Assembly: GCA_900551015.1 (NCBI GenBank) | Contig: URUI01000012.1 | Span: forward strand, 1-37,039 | Direction: 5' to 3' | Length of the DNA stretch: 37,039 bases | DNA from: an uncultured Collinsella sp. | GTDB lineage: Bacteria > Actinomycetota > Coriobacteriia > Coriobacteriales > Coriobacteriaceae | Shown here: positions 7,854 to 14,991 of the stretch, piece by piece | Position numbering within the stretch: the stretch's first letter is position 1 | How the letters are laid out: each line of letters starts with the position of its first letter | Program-made: the position numbers and the translations under genes | Notes under the pieces: generated by a model | Told to the model about the DNA's origin: nothing | Seen by the model: the letters and a program-made list of their open reading frames with translations, nothing else | The model's database searches: none

Positions 7854-7930
7854 TGGTCGGGTTGACTGGATTTGAACCAGCGACCCCTGCGTCCCGAACG
7901 CAGTGCTCTACCAAACTGAGCCACAACCCG
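7854..7930 (-). tRNA. tRNA-Pro, anticodon CGG
   Basis: Reads as a complete cloverleaf on the minus strand. The acceptor stem is CGGGTTG/CAACCCG with discriminator A and a genomically encoded CCA (7854-7856). The anticodon stem CTGCG/CGCAG encloses the loop TTCGGGA, giving anticodon CGG for the codon CCG. The T-arm is TTCAAAT flanked by GCTGG/CCAGT. Length is 77 nt including CCA. The gene sits 49 nt after ispE and is followed by a terminator. Confidence 0.97.
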
Positions 7931-7979
7931 TTAGCTCGACTATAGTAACAAAGATTTTCGCCGCGTGCTAGAGAAAATT

Positions 7980-8882
7980 TTATTTCTTTGGCGCGTCGAT
8001 TTGAACCGTGTTGGGAATGAGCTCCGTCGCGCAGGACCACCAGCCGTTTTGCTGGGCAGCGTCGGCAAGCCTTTCGGCCGTGGCGGCGGTGTCGCAAATG
8101 GCAAATGAGCAGGCACCCGATCCGCACACATCTACAGCAACGGTGCCGTCCTGTTTACGCAGCCAATCGAGAACCATTTGAATCTGCGGCTCCATCTGTG
8201 CGGAAATGGCACCCAGGTTGTTGTGGACGAGCGCGTAGGCCGCCTCTGCGTCTCCCGAGCGAAGGGCAGATGCGATCGCGCCGGGCTTGTCTGCAGGCAC
8301 CGGAGCCTCGTCAAAACGTCGATAGGCTTCAATTGTCGAAACGCTTGCCTCGCGCGGCTTGACCAACACGCCGGGCGTTGCGGGCAGCGCGGGATACTCA
8401 GTTGCCAGCACGTCTCCCCCACCTACGTAGAACGCAGGGCTCGCGTGCAAAAAGAACGGGACGTCAGCACCAATACCCCGCGCAATGTCGTCGAGCGCGG
8501 GGTCGGTGCGATCAATTCCCCAGAGCTCCGCCAAGGCGACAATGACCGCGGCCGCATCCGTCGAGGGGCCGCCCAAGCCGGCGCACAATGGAATGCGCTT
8601 CTCAATCGTCACGCAGATGTTTGCCTCGCGACCATAATGCTCGGCCATAGCAACCGCAGCCCGATACGCCGTATTCTTTTGCATGGGAAAATCTGATGCC
8701 GGAACCGTCTGGACGGTCAGCGCCTGCGCCTGCGCCGGCGCGACCGTCACGGAATCGGAAAGACCGACGGCTGCCATCAGGGAATCGACCCTGTGGTAGC
8801 CGCGGTCATCGCGCTCGGTATGAACCCCCAGGTAGAGGTTAATCTTTGCCGGCGCGGAAAGAGTCAGGGACCGATCGGTCAC
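7980..8882 (-). CDS. ispE: 4-(cytidine 5'-diphospho)-2-C-methyl-D-erythritol kinase
   Basis: GHMP-family kinase of the MEP isoprenoid pathway; it phosphorylates CDP-methylerythritol with ATP. The 300-aa product has family length. Visible motifs are the N-terminal PAKINLYL (11-18), the ATP-binding loop PLCAGLGGPSTDAAA (98-112; the family usually has GGGSSDAA, so Gly/Ser to Pro/Ser-Thr changes are mild), GIGADVPFFL with the catalytic Asp at 140, and the late glycine motif VCGSGACSFA. The start is GTG at 8882, two bases after the veg stop and preceded by GAGGAG, so translation is probably coupled to veg. Position next to veg matches Bacillus, where veg and ispE are near neighbours. Confidence 0.95.
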   Translation of the reverse strand: MTDRSLTLSAPAKINLYLGVHTERDDRGYHRVDSLMAAVGLSDSVTVAPAQAQALTVQTVPASDFPMQKNTAYRAAVAMAEHYGREANICVTIEKRIPLCAGLGGPSTDAAAVIVALAELWGIDRTDPALDDIARGIGADVPFFLHASPAFYVGGGDVLATEYPALPATPGVLVKPREASVSTIEAYRRFDEAPVPADKPGAIASALRSGDAEAAYALVHNNLGAISAQMEPQIQMVLDWLRKQDGTVAVDVCGSGACSFAICDTAATAERLADAAQQNGWWSCATELIPNTVQIDAPKK

Positions 8883-8884
8883 CG

Positions 8885-9181
8885 TTAGTGCTCCTCGAGC
8901 TGATTGCCGAGCGGGGTAAAGATATGCTCGCCGCTCTCGGGGTCGAACAGCTCGACCTGCCCGGTGAGGACATCGATATACTGGTAGGACTGACGCGACT
9001 TGCGGCCGCGACGTTCGTCAACCTCGACGATAAAGACGGCGGGGTGGACGCTCTTGATGGTGCCCATGCGCTCGACGACGCGGGTGCGGCCCATGTTGGC
9101 CTTCACCTTGACGCGATCGCCCACCATATCGGTCAGCTTCTCGTGGATGTCGTCGACGTGATTGACTTCCATCTCTTCCAT
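8885..9181 (-). CDS. veg: Veg family protein
   Basis: Small Veg protein (98 aa) with an SH3-like beta barrel, linked in Bacillus subtilis to biofilm gene expression; its molecular role is unclear. The core motif GDRVKVKANMGRTRVVERMG and the following KSVHPAVFIVEVDE match the family, and the end (TGQVELFDPESGEHIF) is typical. I placed the start at ATG 9181 because CTGGAGG lies 8 nt upstream; a TTG 24 nt further upstream has no site of its own. Family identification comes from recalled sequence similarity and is supported by the neighbouring ispE. Confidence 0.88.
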   Translation of the reverse strand: MEEMEVNHVDDIHEKLTDMVGDRVKVKANMGRTRVVERMGTIKSVHPAVFIVEVDERRGRKSRQSYQYIDVLTGQVELFDPESGEHIFTPLGNQLEEH

Positions 9182-9248
9182 GAACAGGGCCTCCAGAAGG
9201 TGCAATTCAAAAAGGGGATAATACCCCTAAGATAGACAAAACTCTAAT

Positions 9249-9278
9249 ACTATAGCACCCTGTTGCGACCACGCGCAA
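9249..9278 (-). promoter_or_regulatory. Candidate promoter for veg-ispE-tRNA-Pro
   Basis: Minus-strand TTGCGC (9273-9278) and TATAGT (9249-9254) are 18 bp apart, about 70 nt upstream of the veg ATG. A short palindrome AGGGGTATTATCCCCT (9213-9228) lies in the resulting leader. Confidence 0.5.
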
Positions 9279-9295
9279 GTAGCTAATTTGGCTAC

Positions 9296-9742
9296 TTACA
9301 GATTGTCGGTATCGAGGACGATGGTGAATGGGCCGTCGTTGACCAAGTCGACTTTCATATCGGCGCCAAAGATGCCGTGCGCCACGTGTTCGACATCTTG
9401 GCGAACGAGCGTCAGGAAGTACTCGTAGAGCTCGTTGGCGACATCGGGGGCGCCGGCATCCGTAAACGATGGGCGGCGGCCGTGGCGGCAATCGGCGAAC
9501 AGCGTGAACTGCGACACCACGAGCATCTCGCCGTCGACATCGGCAAGCGCCAGATTGGTCTTGCCGTTCTCGTCCTCGTTGATACGCAGCCCGCGGAGCT
9601 TGCCCCACAGCTTGTCGGCCTCGGCGCGCGTGTCGCCGTGGCCCACGCCCAGCAGCACCAGATAGCCGCGCCCAATTTTGCCCACGCACTCGCCGTCGAC
9701 CGTCACGCCGGCGTTGAGTACGCGCTGCACCACCGCACGCAC
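9296..9742 (-). CDS. dtd: D-aminoacyl-tRNA deacylase
   Basis: Hydrolyses D-aminoacyl-tRNA (and misacylated Gly-tRNA), recycling tRNA and keeping D-amino acids out of translation. The 148-aa length is typical. Both family signatures are present: SQFTLFADCRHGRRPSF around residues 78-94 and the Gly-cisPro-type motif NDGPFTIVLDTDN near the C-terminus (the family usually has NSGPVT). The GTG start at 9742 lies 3 nt after the rdgB stop with GAGGAG six bases upstream, so translation is probably coupled. It is the last gene of the murE-like to dtd run; a weak hairpin (AAGTAGC/GCTACTT) overlaps its stop, without a clear U-tract. Confidence 0.96.
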   Translation of the reverse strand: MRAVVQRVLNAGVTVDGECVGKIGRGYLVLLGVGHGDTRAEADKLWGKLRGLRINEDENGKTNLALADVDGEMLVVSQFTLFADCRHGRRPSFTDAGAPDVANELYEYFLTLVRQDVEHVAHGIFGADMKVDLVNDGPFTIVLDTDNL

Positions 9743-9745
9743 GGC

Positions 9746-10387
9746 CTACTCCTCGCCCGTCAGTTTGGCGGACAGATGCTCGAGCGCGTGGAAACGATGG
9801 CTGATGGCGTTCTTCTCGTCCGCCGTCAGCTCGGCCATGGTCTTGCCCGGCGTGTCGACCGGCAGGAACAGCGGGTCATAGCCAAAGCCGTGATCGCCGC
9901 GGCCCTCGTGTGCGATAACGCCCTCGCAGGCGCCCTCGCCATAGGTGACCAGACCATCCGTGTCGATAAGCGCAACGACGCTCATAAAGCGCGCGGTGCG
10001 GTCCTCGTCCGCCACGCCTTCCAGGTTAACGAGAAGCTTGGCGTTGTTGGCGGCATCGTCTCCGTGCACGCCCGCATAGCGCGCGCTATACACGCCCGGC
10101 TCGCCGTCAAGCGCGTCGACGACCAAGCCAGAATCGTCGGCGATGGCCATGAGCCCCGTCTCTTCGACGGCAGCCTGCGCCTTGATGATGGCGTTCTCCA
10201 AAAACGTCGTGCCGTTTTCCTCGGGGTCCTCAAAATCGCCCAGCTGGCCGAGCGCCACAAAGCGAACCTCGGGCATGACCTTGCCTAAAATGGCCTCGAT
10301 CTCGGTGAGCTTATGGGCGTTGCCCGTTGCCACGACAATGGTCGCCGCCGGGTCGAGGGTGTCGATGTCGATCTTCTCAAGTGCCAT
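9746..10387 (-). CDS. rdgB: RdgB/HAM1 family non-canonical purine NTP pyrophosphatase
   Basis: Hydrolyses XTP, ITP and dITP to monophosphates, cleansing the nucleotide pool. The 213-aa product carries the family signatures: the substrate loop ATGNAHKLTEI (20-30), FLENAIIKAQAA, the metal/catalytic region IADDSGLVVDALDGEPGVYS, GFGYDPLF and the late SHR motif (ISHRFHAL). There is an N-terminal extension of about 15 residues before the first beta strand. ATG at 10387 follows AAGGAGA. It lies between rph and dtd; rph-rdgB adjacency is widely conserved in bacteria. The gap to rph (143 nt) is the largest in the run and contains an AT-rich inverted repeat. Confidence 0.96.
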   Translation of the reverse strand: MALEKIDIDTLDPAATIVVATGNAHKLTEIEAILGKVMPEVRFVALGQLGDFEDPEENGTTFLENAIIKAQAAVEETGLMAIADDSGLVVDALDGEPGVYSARYAGVHGDDAANNAKLLVNLEGVADEDRTARFMSVVALIDTDGLVTYGEGACEGVIAHEGRGDHGFGYDPLFLPVDTPGKTMAELTADEKNAISHRFHALEHLSAKLTGEE

Positions 10388-10495
10388 GAGTGGTCTCCTT
10401 GTCTCTATAGCAATGCCGCGCCGAGGGCGACGAGGGCCTCCGCCTCTCCCCTCTCAATCAACGGCAGTCTTATACTTCGACGTTTTCCCAGATAA

Positions 10496-10532
10496 AACCT
10501 GCCAAAATAAACCTGTCACTTTTTGGTAGGTT
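10496..10532. repeat. AT-rich inverted repeat overlapping the rph stop codon
   Basis: AACCTGCCAAAA (10496-10507) and TTTTTGGTAGGTT (10520-10532) pair at about 11 of 12 positions around a 12-nt loop that itself contains another AACCTG. The right arm includes the rph TAA. The 60 nt upstream of rdgB are unusually AT-rich for the window. The function is unknown; a transcript-end structure or a dispersed repeat is possible. Confidence 0.55.
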
Positions 10533-11256
10533 AGGCGAGGGCCTGGCGCTGGAGCTCGATGAGCTCGGCGATACCCTTGTCGCCCAGGTCGAGCAGGGCG
10601 TTGAGGCGTTTGCGGTCGAAGGGTGCCTGCTCGCCGGTGCCCTGGAGCTCGATCATCTCACCGGTGTCGGTGGCGACGAGGTTCATGTCGACCTCGGCGT
10701 GGCTGTCCTCGGAATAATCGAGGTCAAGCAGCGTATTGCCGTCGACAACGCCCATGGAGATGGCAGCCACCTGGCCGGTAAGCGGGATGCGCTCGATCTT
10801 GCCCGCCTCGACCCACATGGCGAGGGCGTCGTGCAGCGCCACCCAGGCGCCGGTGATGCTCGCCGTACGCGTACCGCCATCGGCCTGAATCACATCGCAG
10901 TCGACGGTGACGGTGTACTCGCCGAGCGCTTTCATGTTGACGACGGTACGCAGGCTGCGGCCAATGAGGCGCTCGATCTCCATGGAGCGACCCTTGCGGT
11001 TGGCATGCTCGCGCTTGCAGCGCTTGCCGGTCGACGTCGGCAGCATGGCGTATTCCGCGGTCACCCAGCCGGCCTTAGCTCCCTTTCGCCAGCCCGGCAC
11101 GCCCTCCTCGATAGTGGCGGCGCACAACACGCGCGTGTCGCCAAACTCGGCCAAACACGAGCCGTGGGCGTGCTTCATGACGCCACGGGTGAGCTTAACG
11201 GGGCGCAACTCGTTGGCGGCGCGGCCGTTGGCGCGGTTGACCTGCATGTACTCCAT
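10531..11256 (-). CDS. rph: Ribonuclease PH
   Basis: Phosphate-dependent 3'-5' exoribonuclease that trims tRNA 3' ends. The 241-aa product is of normal length. Recognisable family stretches are RPVKLTRGVMKHAHGSCLAE near the start, the PTSTGKR loop, EIERLIGRSLRTVV (arginines used in phosphate/RNA contact), DCDVIQADGGTRTASITGA and the catalytic-domain tail VDMNLVATDTGEMIELQGTG. ATG at 11256 follows AAAGGATA. The gene stands between murI and rdgB (54-nt and 143-nt gaps). The racE/murI-rph-rdgB order is also known from Bacillus. Confidence 0.97.
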   Translation of the reverse strand: MEYMQVNRANGRAANELRPVKLTRGVMKHAHGSCLAEFGDTRVLCAATIEEGVPGWRKGAKAGWVTAEYAMLPTSTGKRCKREHANRKGRSMEIERLIGRSLRTVVNMKALGEYTVTVDCDVIQADGGTRTASITGAWVALHDALAMWVEAGKIERIPLTGQVAAISMGVVDGNTLLDLDYSEDSHAEVDMNLVATDTGEMIELQGTGEQAPFDRKRLNALLDLGDKGIAELIELQRQALA

Positions 11257-11310
11257 AGAAATATCCTTTCGGCAAAAGATGTGGCGAAGGCTTTGGCGGC
11301 TGCCTTACAT

Positions 11311-12195
11311 CTATTTCAGTTCGTCGATATCGATATGTTCGATGCTCTTGAGCGGCTGACCAAAGATAAAGCTGCCCGCCACCGCAAACTCGGCAATGTT
11401 ATCGGCCGTCGTGGCAAAACGATGCTGCGGCTCGGCGGCGTCGCCCGCCAGCTGCTCGCGGCGCGTGAGGATATCGGTCAACTCGCGTGTGGTCTCCTCG
11501 GCGGAACTCACGACGCGCACCCCAGGCCCCAGAGCATGGCGGATAGGTCCCACCAACAGCGGAAAATGCGTACAGCCGAGCACCACGGTATCGATACCGT
11601 GGTCGCGCAGCGGCTCAACCGTGGCACCCACCAGCGCACGCACGGCAGGTGTATCAAAGATGTCCTCGTTCTCAAGCCACTGTTCCTGCAGATGTGCACC
11701 CGAGGCGAGCTCGTGTTCGACAACCTCGACAAAGCTCGAGGCAGGACAGCCGTATACATCGACGCCGGCATCTAGATCCTGAATGGCGCGCGTGTAGGCG
11801 CCCGAGCGAATGGTGAGGTTGGTGGCGAGCACGCCCACGCGACGCGTACGCGTGCTGTTGATTGCCGCACGGGCACCCGGCGCGATCACACCGATCACGG
11901 GAACGTCGAGCACCTGCTGGGCCAGACGCAAGGCCGCAGCGGTCGCCGTGTTGCAGGCGATGACCATAATCTTGACGTCGTGCTTCGAAAGCCAACGACC
12001 CGCCTGCAACGCAAACGAGCGCACTTCATCCTCGGTGCGGGTGCCGTAGGGGCAGCGCTTGGTGTCGCCAAAGTAGTAGACGGACTCGTGCGGCAGCGCC
12101 GTCGCAATCGCGCGCGCAACCGTCAGACCGCCCAAACCAGAATCGAACACGCCAATCGGGCGTGTGTCGCCTGCCGGATTCTCGATATCGGACAT
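11311..12195 (-). CDS. murI: Glutamate racemase
   Basis: Interconverts L- and D-glutamate, supplying D-Glu for peptidoglycan. The 294-aa product has the two-cysteine active site of the Asp/Glu racemase family: the N-terminal FDSGLGGLTV (17-26, catalytic-site Asp18), MVIACNTATA with Cys81, and VLGCTHFPLL with Cys208. The YFGDTKRCPYG motif (41-51) is typical. The product feeds the MurD and MurE steps, which fits its place downstream of the murE-like ligase in the same run. The gap to the HAD gene upstream is 51 nt and to rph downstream 54 nt. Confidence 0.97.
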   Translation of the reverse strand: MSDIENPAGDTRPIGVFDSGLGGLTVARAIATALPHESVYYFGDTKRCPYGTRTEDEVRSFALQAGRWLSKHDVKIMVIACNTATAAALRLAQQVLDVPVIGVIAPGARAAINSTRTRRVGVLATNLTIRSGAYTRAIQDLDAGVDVYGCPASSFVEVVEHELASGAHLQEQWLENEDIFDTPAVRALVGATVEPLRDHGIDTVVLGCTHFPLLVGPIRHALGPGVRVVSSAEETTRELTDILTRREQLAGDAAEPQHRFATTADNIAEFAVAGSFIFGQPLKSIEHIDIDELK

Positions 12196-12246
12196 TACCT
12201 CACCAGTCTCTCTCGAAAAGACATGTCCAAGTGCAGCGACGCCGCG

Positions 12247-13158
12247 CTACGAACGCGCCGCGACCAGCAGCTCTGCCGTCGCCGCCCAACCGTCGACAAT
12301 TTTGCCACGCGTAACGAAAGCGTTCTCGCAAGCAGCCAAGAACTCGGGCGCGCCGGCGCTCGTCAGGCCATTCTCGACCAAGCAGAACGTGCCCACGTGA
12401 TCGGCCATGTAGAAGTCGGACTCGGAATCGCCGAGTGCGAGCGTCTCCTCGTGCTCGATCCCCAGGTGCTCGCAGAAGCGCGCAATGGCGACGCCTTTGT
12501 TGAGGCCCGCGGGGTTGATGTTGAAGGCGCGACCGTCCTCGACGCGATCGAGCTCGAGCGTCGTCGGCTTGGACAGGTGAGTCAGATGGCCGTTGCAAGC
12601 CCAGATCAGACCGCAGCCGGCCTCGTCCAGGATGGCCTGGACCTCATCGTCGGGCACATCGCCGCGCATGCCGACGGTGACCTCGCGGTACTTGTAGCCG
12701 GTCGACATGTCGTTGTGATACTCGATCTTGTGCGGCCAGCGGGCGAGGATCTTCTCGCACACGCCGGTCTGCTCGATCACCTGGTGCGGAGTAAGGCCGC
12801 AGACGGGGTCGTAAGGCATGTCGCCGGTCAGATACTCCCAATCGTTGGCCTTGAGGTCGTACATAACCAGGCCGCCCATCTCACCAATGTAGGAGTTGAG
12901 GCCGAGCACGCGCGCGTCCTCGTGGATCATGGTACGGTTGCGGCCCGAGGTGGGAACCACCTGAATACCAGCGCGAGCGAGCGCCACGACGGCCTCGACG
13001 AGTTTGGTCGAAGGGTTGCCGTCGTTGTCGCGCAGCACGCACGAGCCGGGTGCGAGCATCGTGGCATCCAGGTCGGTAAAGACGTACTTGACCTTGGCCA
13101 AGCGCTCGCGCATCTCGCCCGAAAGCTCGGCAACGGTCGGCAGGGTGTTGTGGGACAT
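12247..13158 (-). CDS. HAD-superfamily hydrolase (Cof/MPGP-like phosphatase)
   Basis: Probable sugar- or metabolite-phosphate phosphatase of 303 aa. HAD motif I is FTDLDATML (Asp29 nucleophile, Asp31 acid/base), motif II is PTSGRN, the lysine of motif III lies in LNKGVAIARF, and motif IV is LALGDSESDFYM. The long cap between motifs II and III puts it in the C2/Cof-like group. The substrate cannot be told from sequence. ATG at 13158 was chosen because GGAG lies 5 nt upstream; an in-frame start 84 nt upstream would overlap the preceding gene's end. It lies 31 nt after the murE-like gene and 51 nt before murI, so a role in cell-wall precursor metabolism is possible but only by association. Confidence 0.9.
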   Translation of the reverse strand: MSHNTLPTVAELSGEMRERLAKVKYVFTDLDATMLAPGSCVLRDNDGNPSTKLVEAVVALARAGIQVVPTSGRNRTMIHEDARVLGLNSYIGEMGGLVMYDLKANDWEYLTGDMPYDPVCGLTPHQVIEQTGVCEKILARWPHKIEYHNDMSTGYKYREVTVGMRGDVPDDEVQAILDEAGCGLIWACNGHLTHLSKPTTLELDRVEDGRAFNINPAGLNKGVAIARFCEHLGIEHEETLALGDSESDFYMADHVGTFCLVENGLTSAGAPEFLAACENAFVTRGKIVDGWAATAELLVAARS

Positions 13159-13189
13159 GGTCACTCCATTTACGTAGAAGGGGCTTGGT

Positions 13190-14707
13190 CTAGGCGTCGT
13201 ACGCCGCAAGGGTGCGCTTGAGAATCGAACCGTCGCGTTCACAAGGCTCGGGTCCGTTCTTGCGCAGCATACGCTCTTCCTCGCCCTTACCGGTCACGAT
13301 GACCACGGCAGGACGGACGGTTTCGCGCACGGCAGTCTCGATAGCGGCAACGCGATCAGTCACGATTTGCCAGTTATCATTTCCCTGCGCTTGAACGTTA
13401 CGCGCGATCTCGGCGCAGATATCCTCGACATCCTCGGGGCCGGGGTCATCCTCGGTAATCACGATTCGGTCGGCATACTTGCCAGCGGCGATGCCCATCG
13501 TGGTGCGTCGATCGACACCCTTACCGCCCGTAGCGCCGAATACAACCGCCAGCTCGCGGTCGGGATAGTTCTCGCGCAAGTCGCGCAGGAGCGTCTCGAG
13601 GCTCATGCCGTTATGTGCAAAATCGACGACGCCCAAGATTTTGCCCGATACGGACGGATAGAGCTCCATACGGCCGGGAACGAAGACGCCCTCAAAGCCG
13701 TGGACGATACCCTCTTCTGAAATGCCCAGGGCCTCGGCGCAGGCAATAGCGGCAAGCGCGTTGGACACATTGAACTTAACCGGCGTGGGAATCACAATGT
13801 CGCGCGTAAAGCGGGGCGTGCGTACCGTTGCCACCACGCCGCAGTCGCCATTACGAATCGCCAGCGCAAACACGTCGGCACGCTCGTCGGTCAGGGAGAA
13901 CGTCACCGTACGTTCGCAACAAGATGCCGCCTCGAGCACACGATCGACCTTATCCATATCGAGATTGACCACGGCAAAACGGCTCTGCGAGAAGATTATG
14001 AGCTTGCTGGCAAAGTAATCCTCGAGCGTCGGATGCTCAATCGGCGAAATGTGATCCTCGCCGATATTGGTAAAGGCGCCGACTTCAAAGGCAATCTTGC
14101 CCGTGCGCTCGTATTTGAGGCCCTGGCTCGATGCCTCCATAACCAGCCACGGGGCACCCGCCTCCGCAGCATGTGCGATGCGAGACTGCAGCAGGAAGGA
14201 TTCGGGGGTCGTCAGCTTGGAAGGGCCTGCCTCGATGCCGTCGTCGAACTCAATGCCCGTATTAAGAGCGGGTCGATGACAGCCCGTAAGCTTGGCCTCG
14301 TTGACGAGAATGCCGCGCAGATAAAAGCTACAGGTCGACTTGCCCTTAGTGCCTGTAAAGGCGCAGACCTTCACCTTACCCGACGGGTGCCCATAAAAGG
14401 CATCTGCCACCACGGCGAGCGTGCGACGAATATCACTCACAATCACCGCGGGTAGATCAACATCGTAATCGATCTCGGAAACGTAGGCCACGGCGCCATC
14501 GGCGATCGCCGAAAGCAGGTACTCGCGCTTAAACGCGCGGCCCTTGCAGACAAACAACGTGCCCGGGCGCACCTGGCGCGAGTCGTCAGTCGCAAACTCA
14601 ATGCGCTGGTCGCACGAAGCGCTCGGTTTGGAAACAACAAGGTCATCTTCCTCGAGCAACTCTATATAGCGCATCAGAGTTAACTTCTCTTGTGTCGGAC
14701 TCGACAT
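13190..14707 (-). CDS. murE: UDP-N-acetylmuramoyl-tripeptide synthetase, MurE-like, non-DAP type
   Basis: ATP-dependent Mur ligase adding the third stem-peptide residue (505 aa). The order is: N-terminal UDP-binding domain (1-112), central ATPase with FTGTKGKST (117-125) and TTPESFLLQ (166-174), MEASSQGL (190-197), the carbamylated-lysine motif YFASK (231-235), and a C-terminal domain with VDFAHNGMSL, GATGGKGVDRR and TGKGEEE. Where mDAP-adding enzymes have DNPR, this one has DDPGPED (420-426). With SSQ in place of SSH and AHNG in place of AHTP it resembles streptococcal L-Lys-adding MurE. The substrate is therefore probably L-Lys or L-Orn, by inference. ATG at 14707 follows GAGAGG. It heads the minus-strand wall/RNA-quality run. 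Confidence 0.86.
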   Translation of the reverse strand: MSSPTQEKLTLMRYIELLEEDDLVVSKPSASCDQRIEFATDDSRQVRPGTLFVCKGRAFKREYLLSAIADGAVAYVSEIDYDVDLPAVIVSDIRRTLAVVADAFYGHPSGKVKVCAFTGTKGKSTCSFYLRGILVNEAKLTGCHRPALNTGIEFDDGIEAGPSKLTTPESFLLQSRIAHAAEAGAPWLVMEASSQGLKYERTGKIAFEVGAFTNIGEDHISPIEHPTLEDYFASKLIIFSQSRFAVVNLDMDKVDRVLEAASCCERTVTFSLTDERADVFALAIRNGDCGVVATVRTPRFTRDIVIPTPVKFNVSNALAAIACAEALGISEEGIVHGFEGVFVPGRMELYPSVSGKILGVVDFAHNGMSLETLLRDLRENYPDRELAVVFGATGGKGVDRRTTMGIAAGKYADRIVITEDDPGPEDVEDICAEIARNVQAQGNDNWQIVTDRVAAIETAVRETVRPAVVIVTGKGEEERMLRKNGPEPCERDGSILKRTLAAYDA

Positions 14708-14890
14708 ACAAAGACCTCTCTCGCTCAATTCAGCCTTAAAGGGCAAAAGACGTCCCGCGGCAGAAACGATGAAACATTCTGTATTATCAACCATCCTAAT
14801 ATGCCACCTGACCTTGCGCGCACTGCAGCCTTCTAAAAAATTGCATGGACTATACCGTGGGTTAATAAATGGCAACAGTGTTCACCCCGC

Positions 14891-14920
14891 GTAACAACAA
14901 GGAAATCCGGGTGCTATTCT
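14891..14920 (+). promoter_or_regulatory. Candidate promoter for the fused ABC transporter gene
   Basis: GTAACA (14891-14896) and TATTCT (14915-14920) are 18 bp apart, with about 70 nt of leader before the ATG at 14992. The 284-bp divergent gap from the murE-like start otherwise shows no obvious element. Confidence 0.35.
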
Positions 14921-14991
14921 TTATCCAAATGTCTTGATGTGCCTCATTGACCCACAATGCCGACCCATCATGCCCAAGCAAAGGATTCCAG

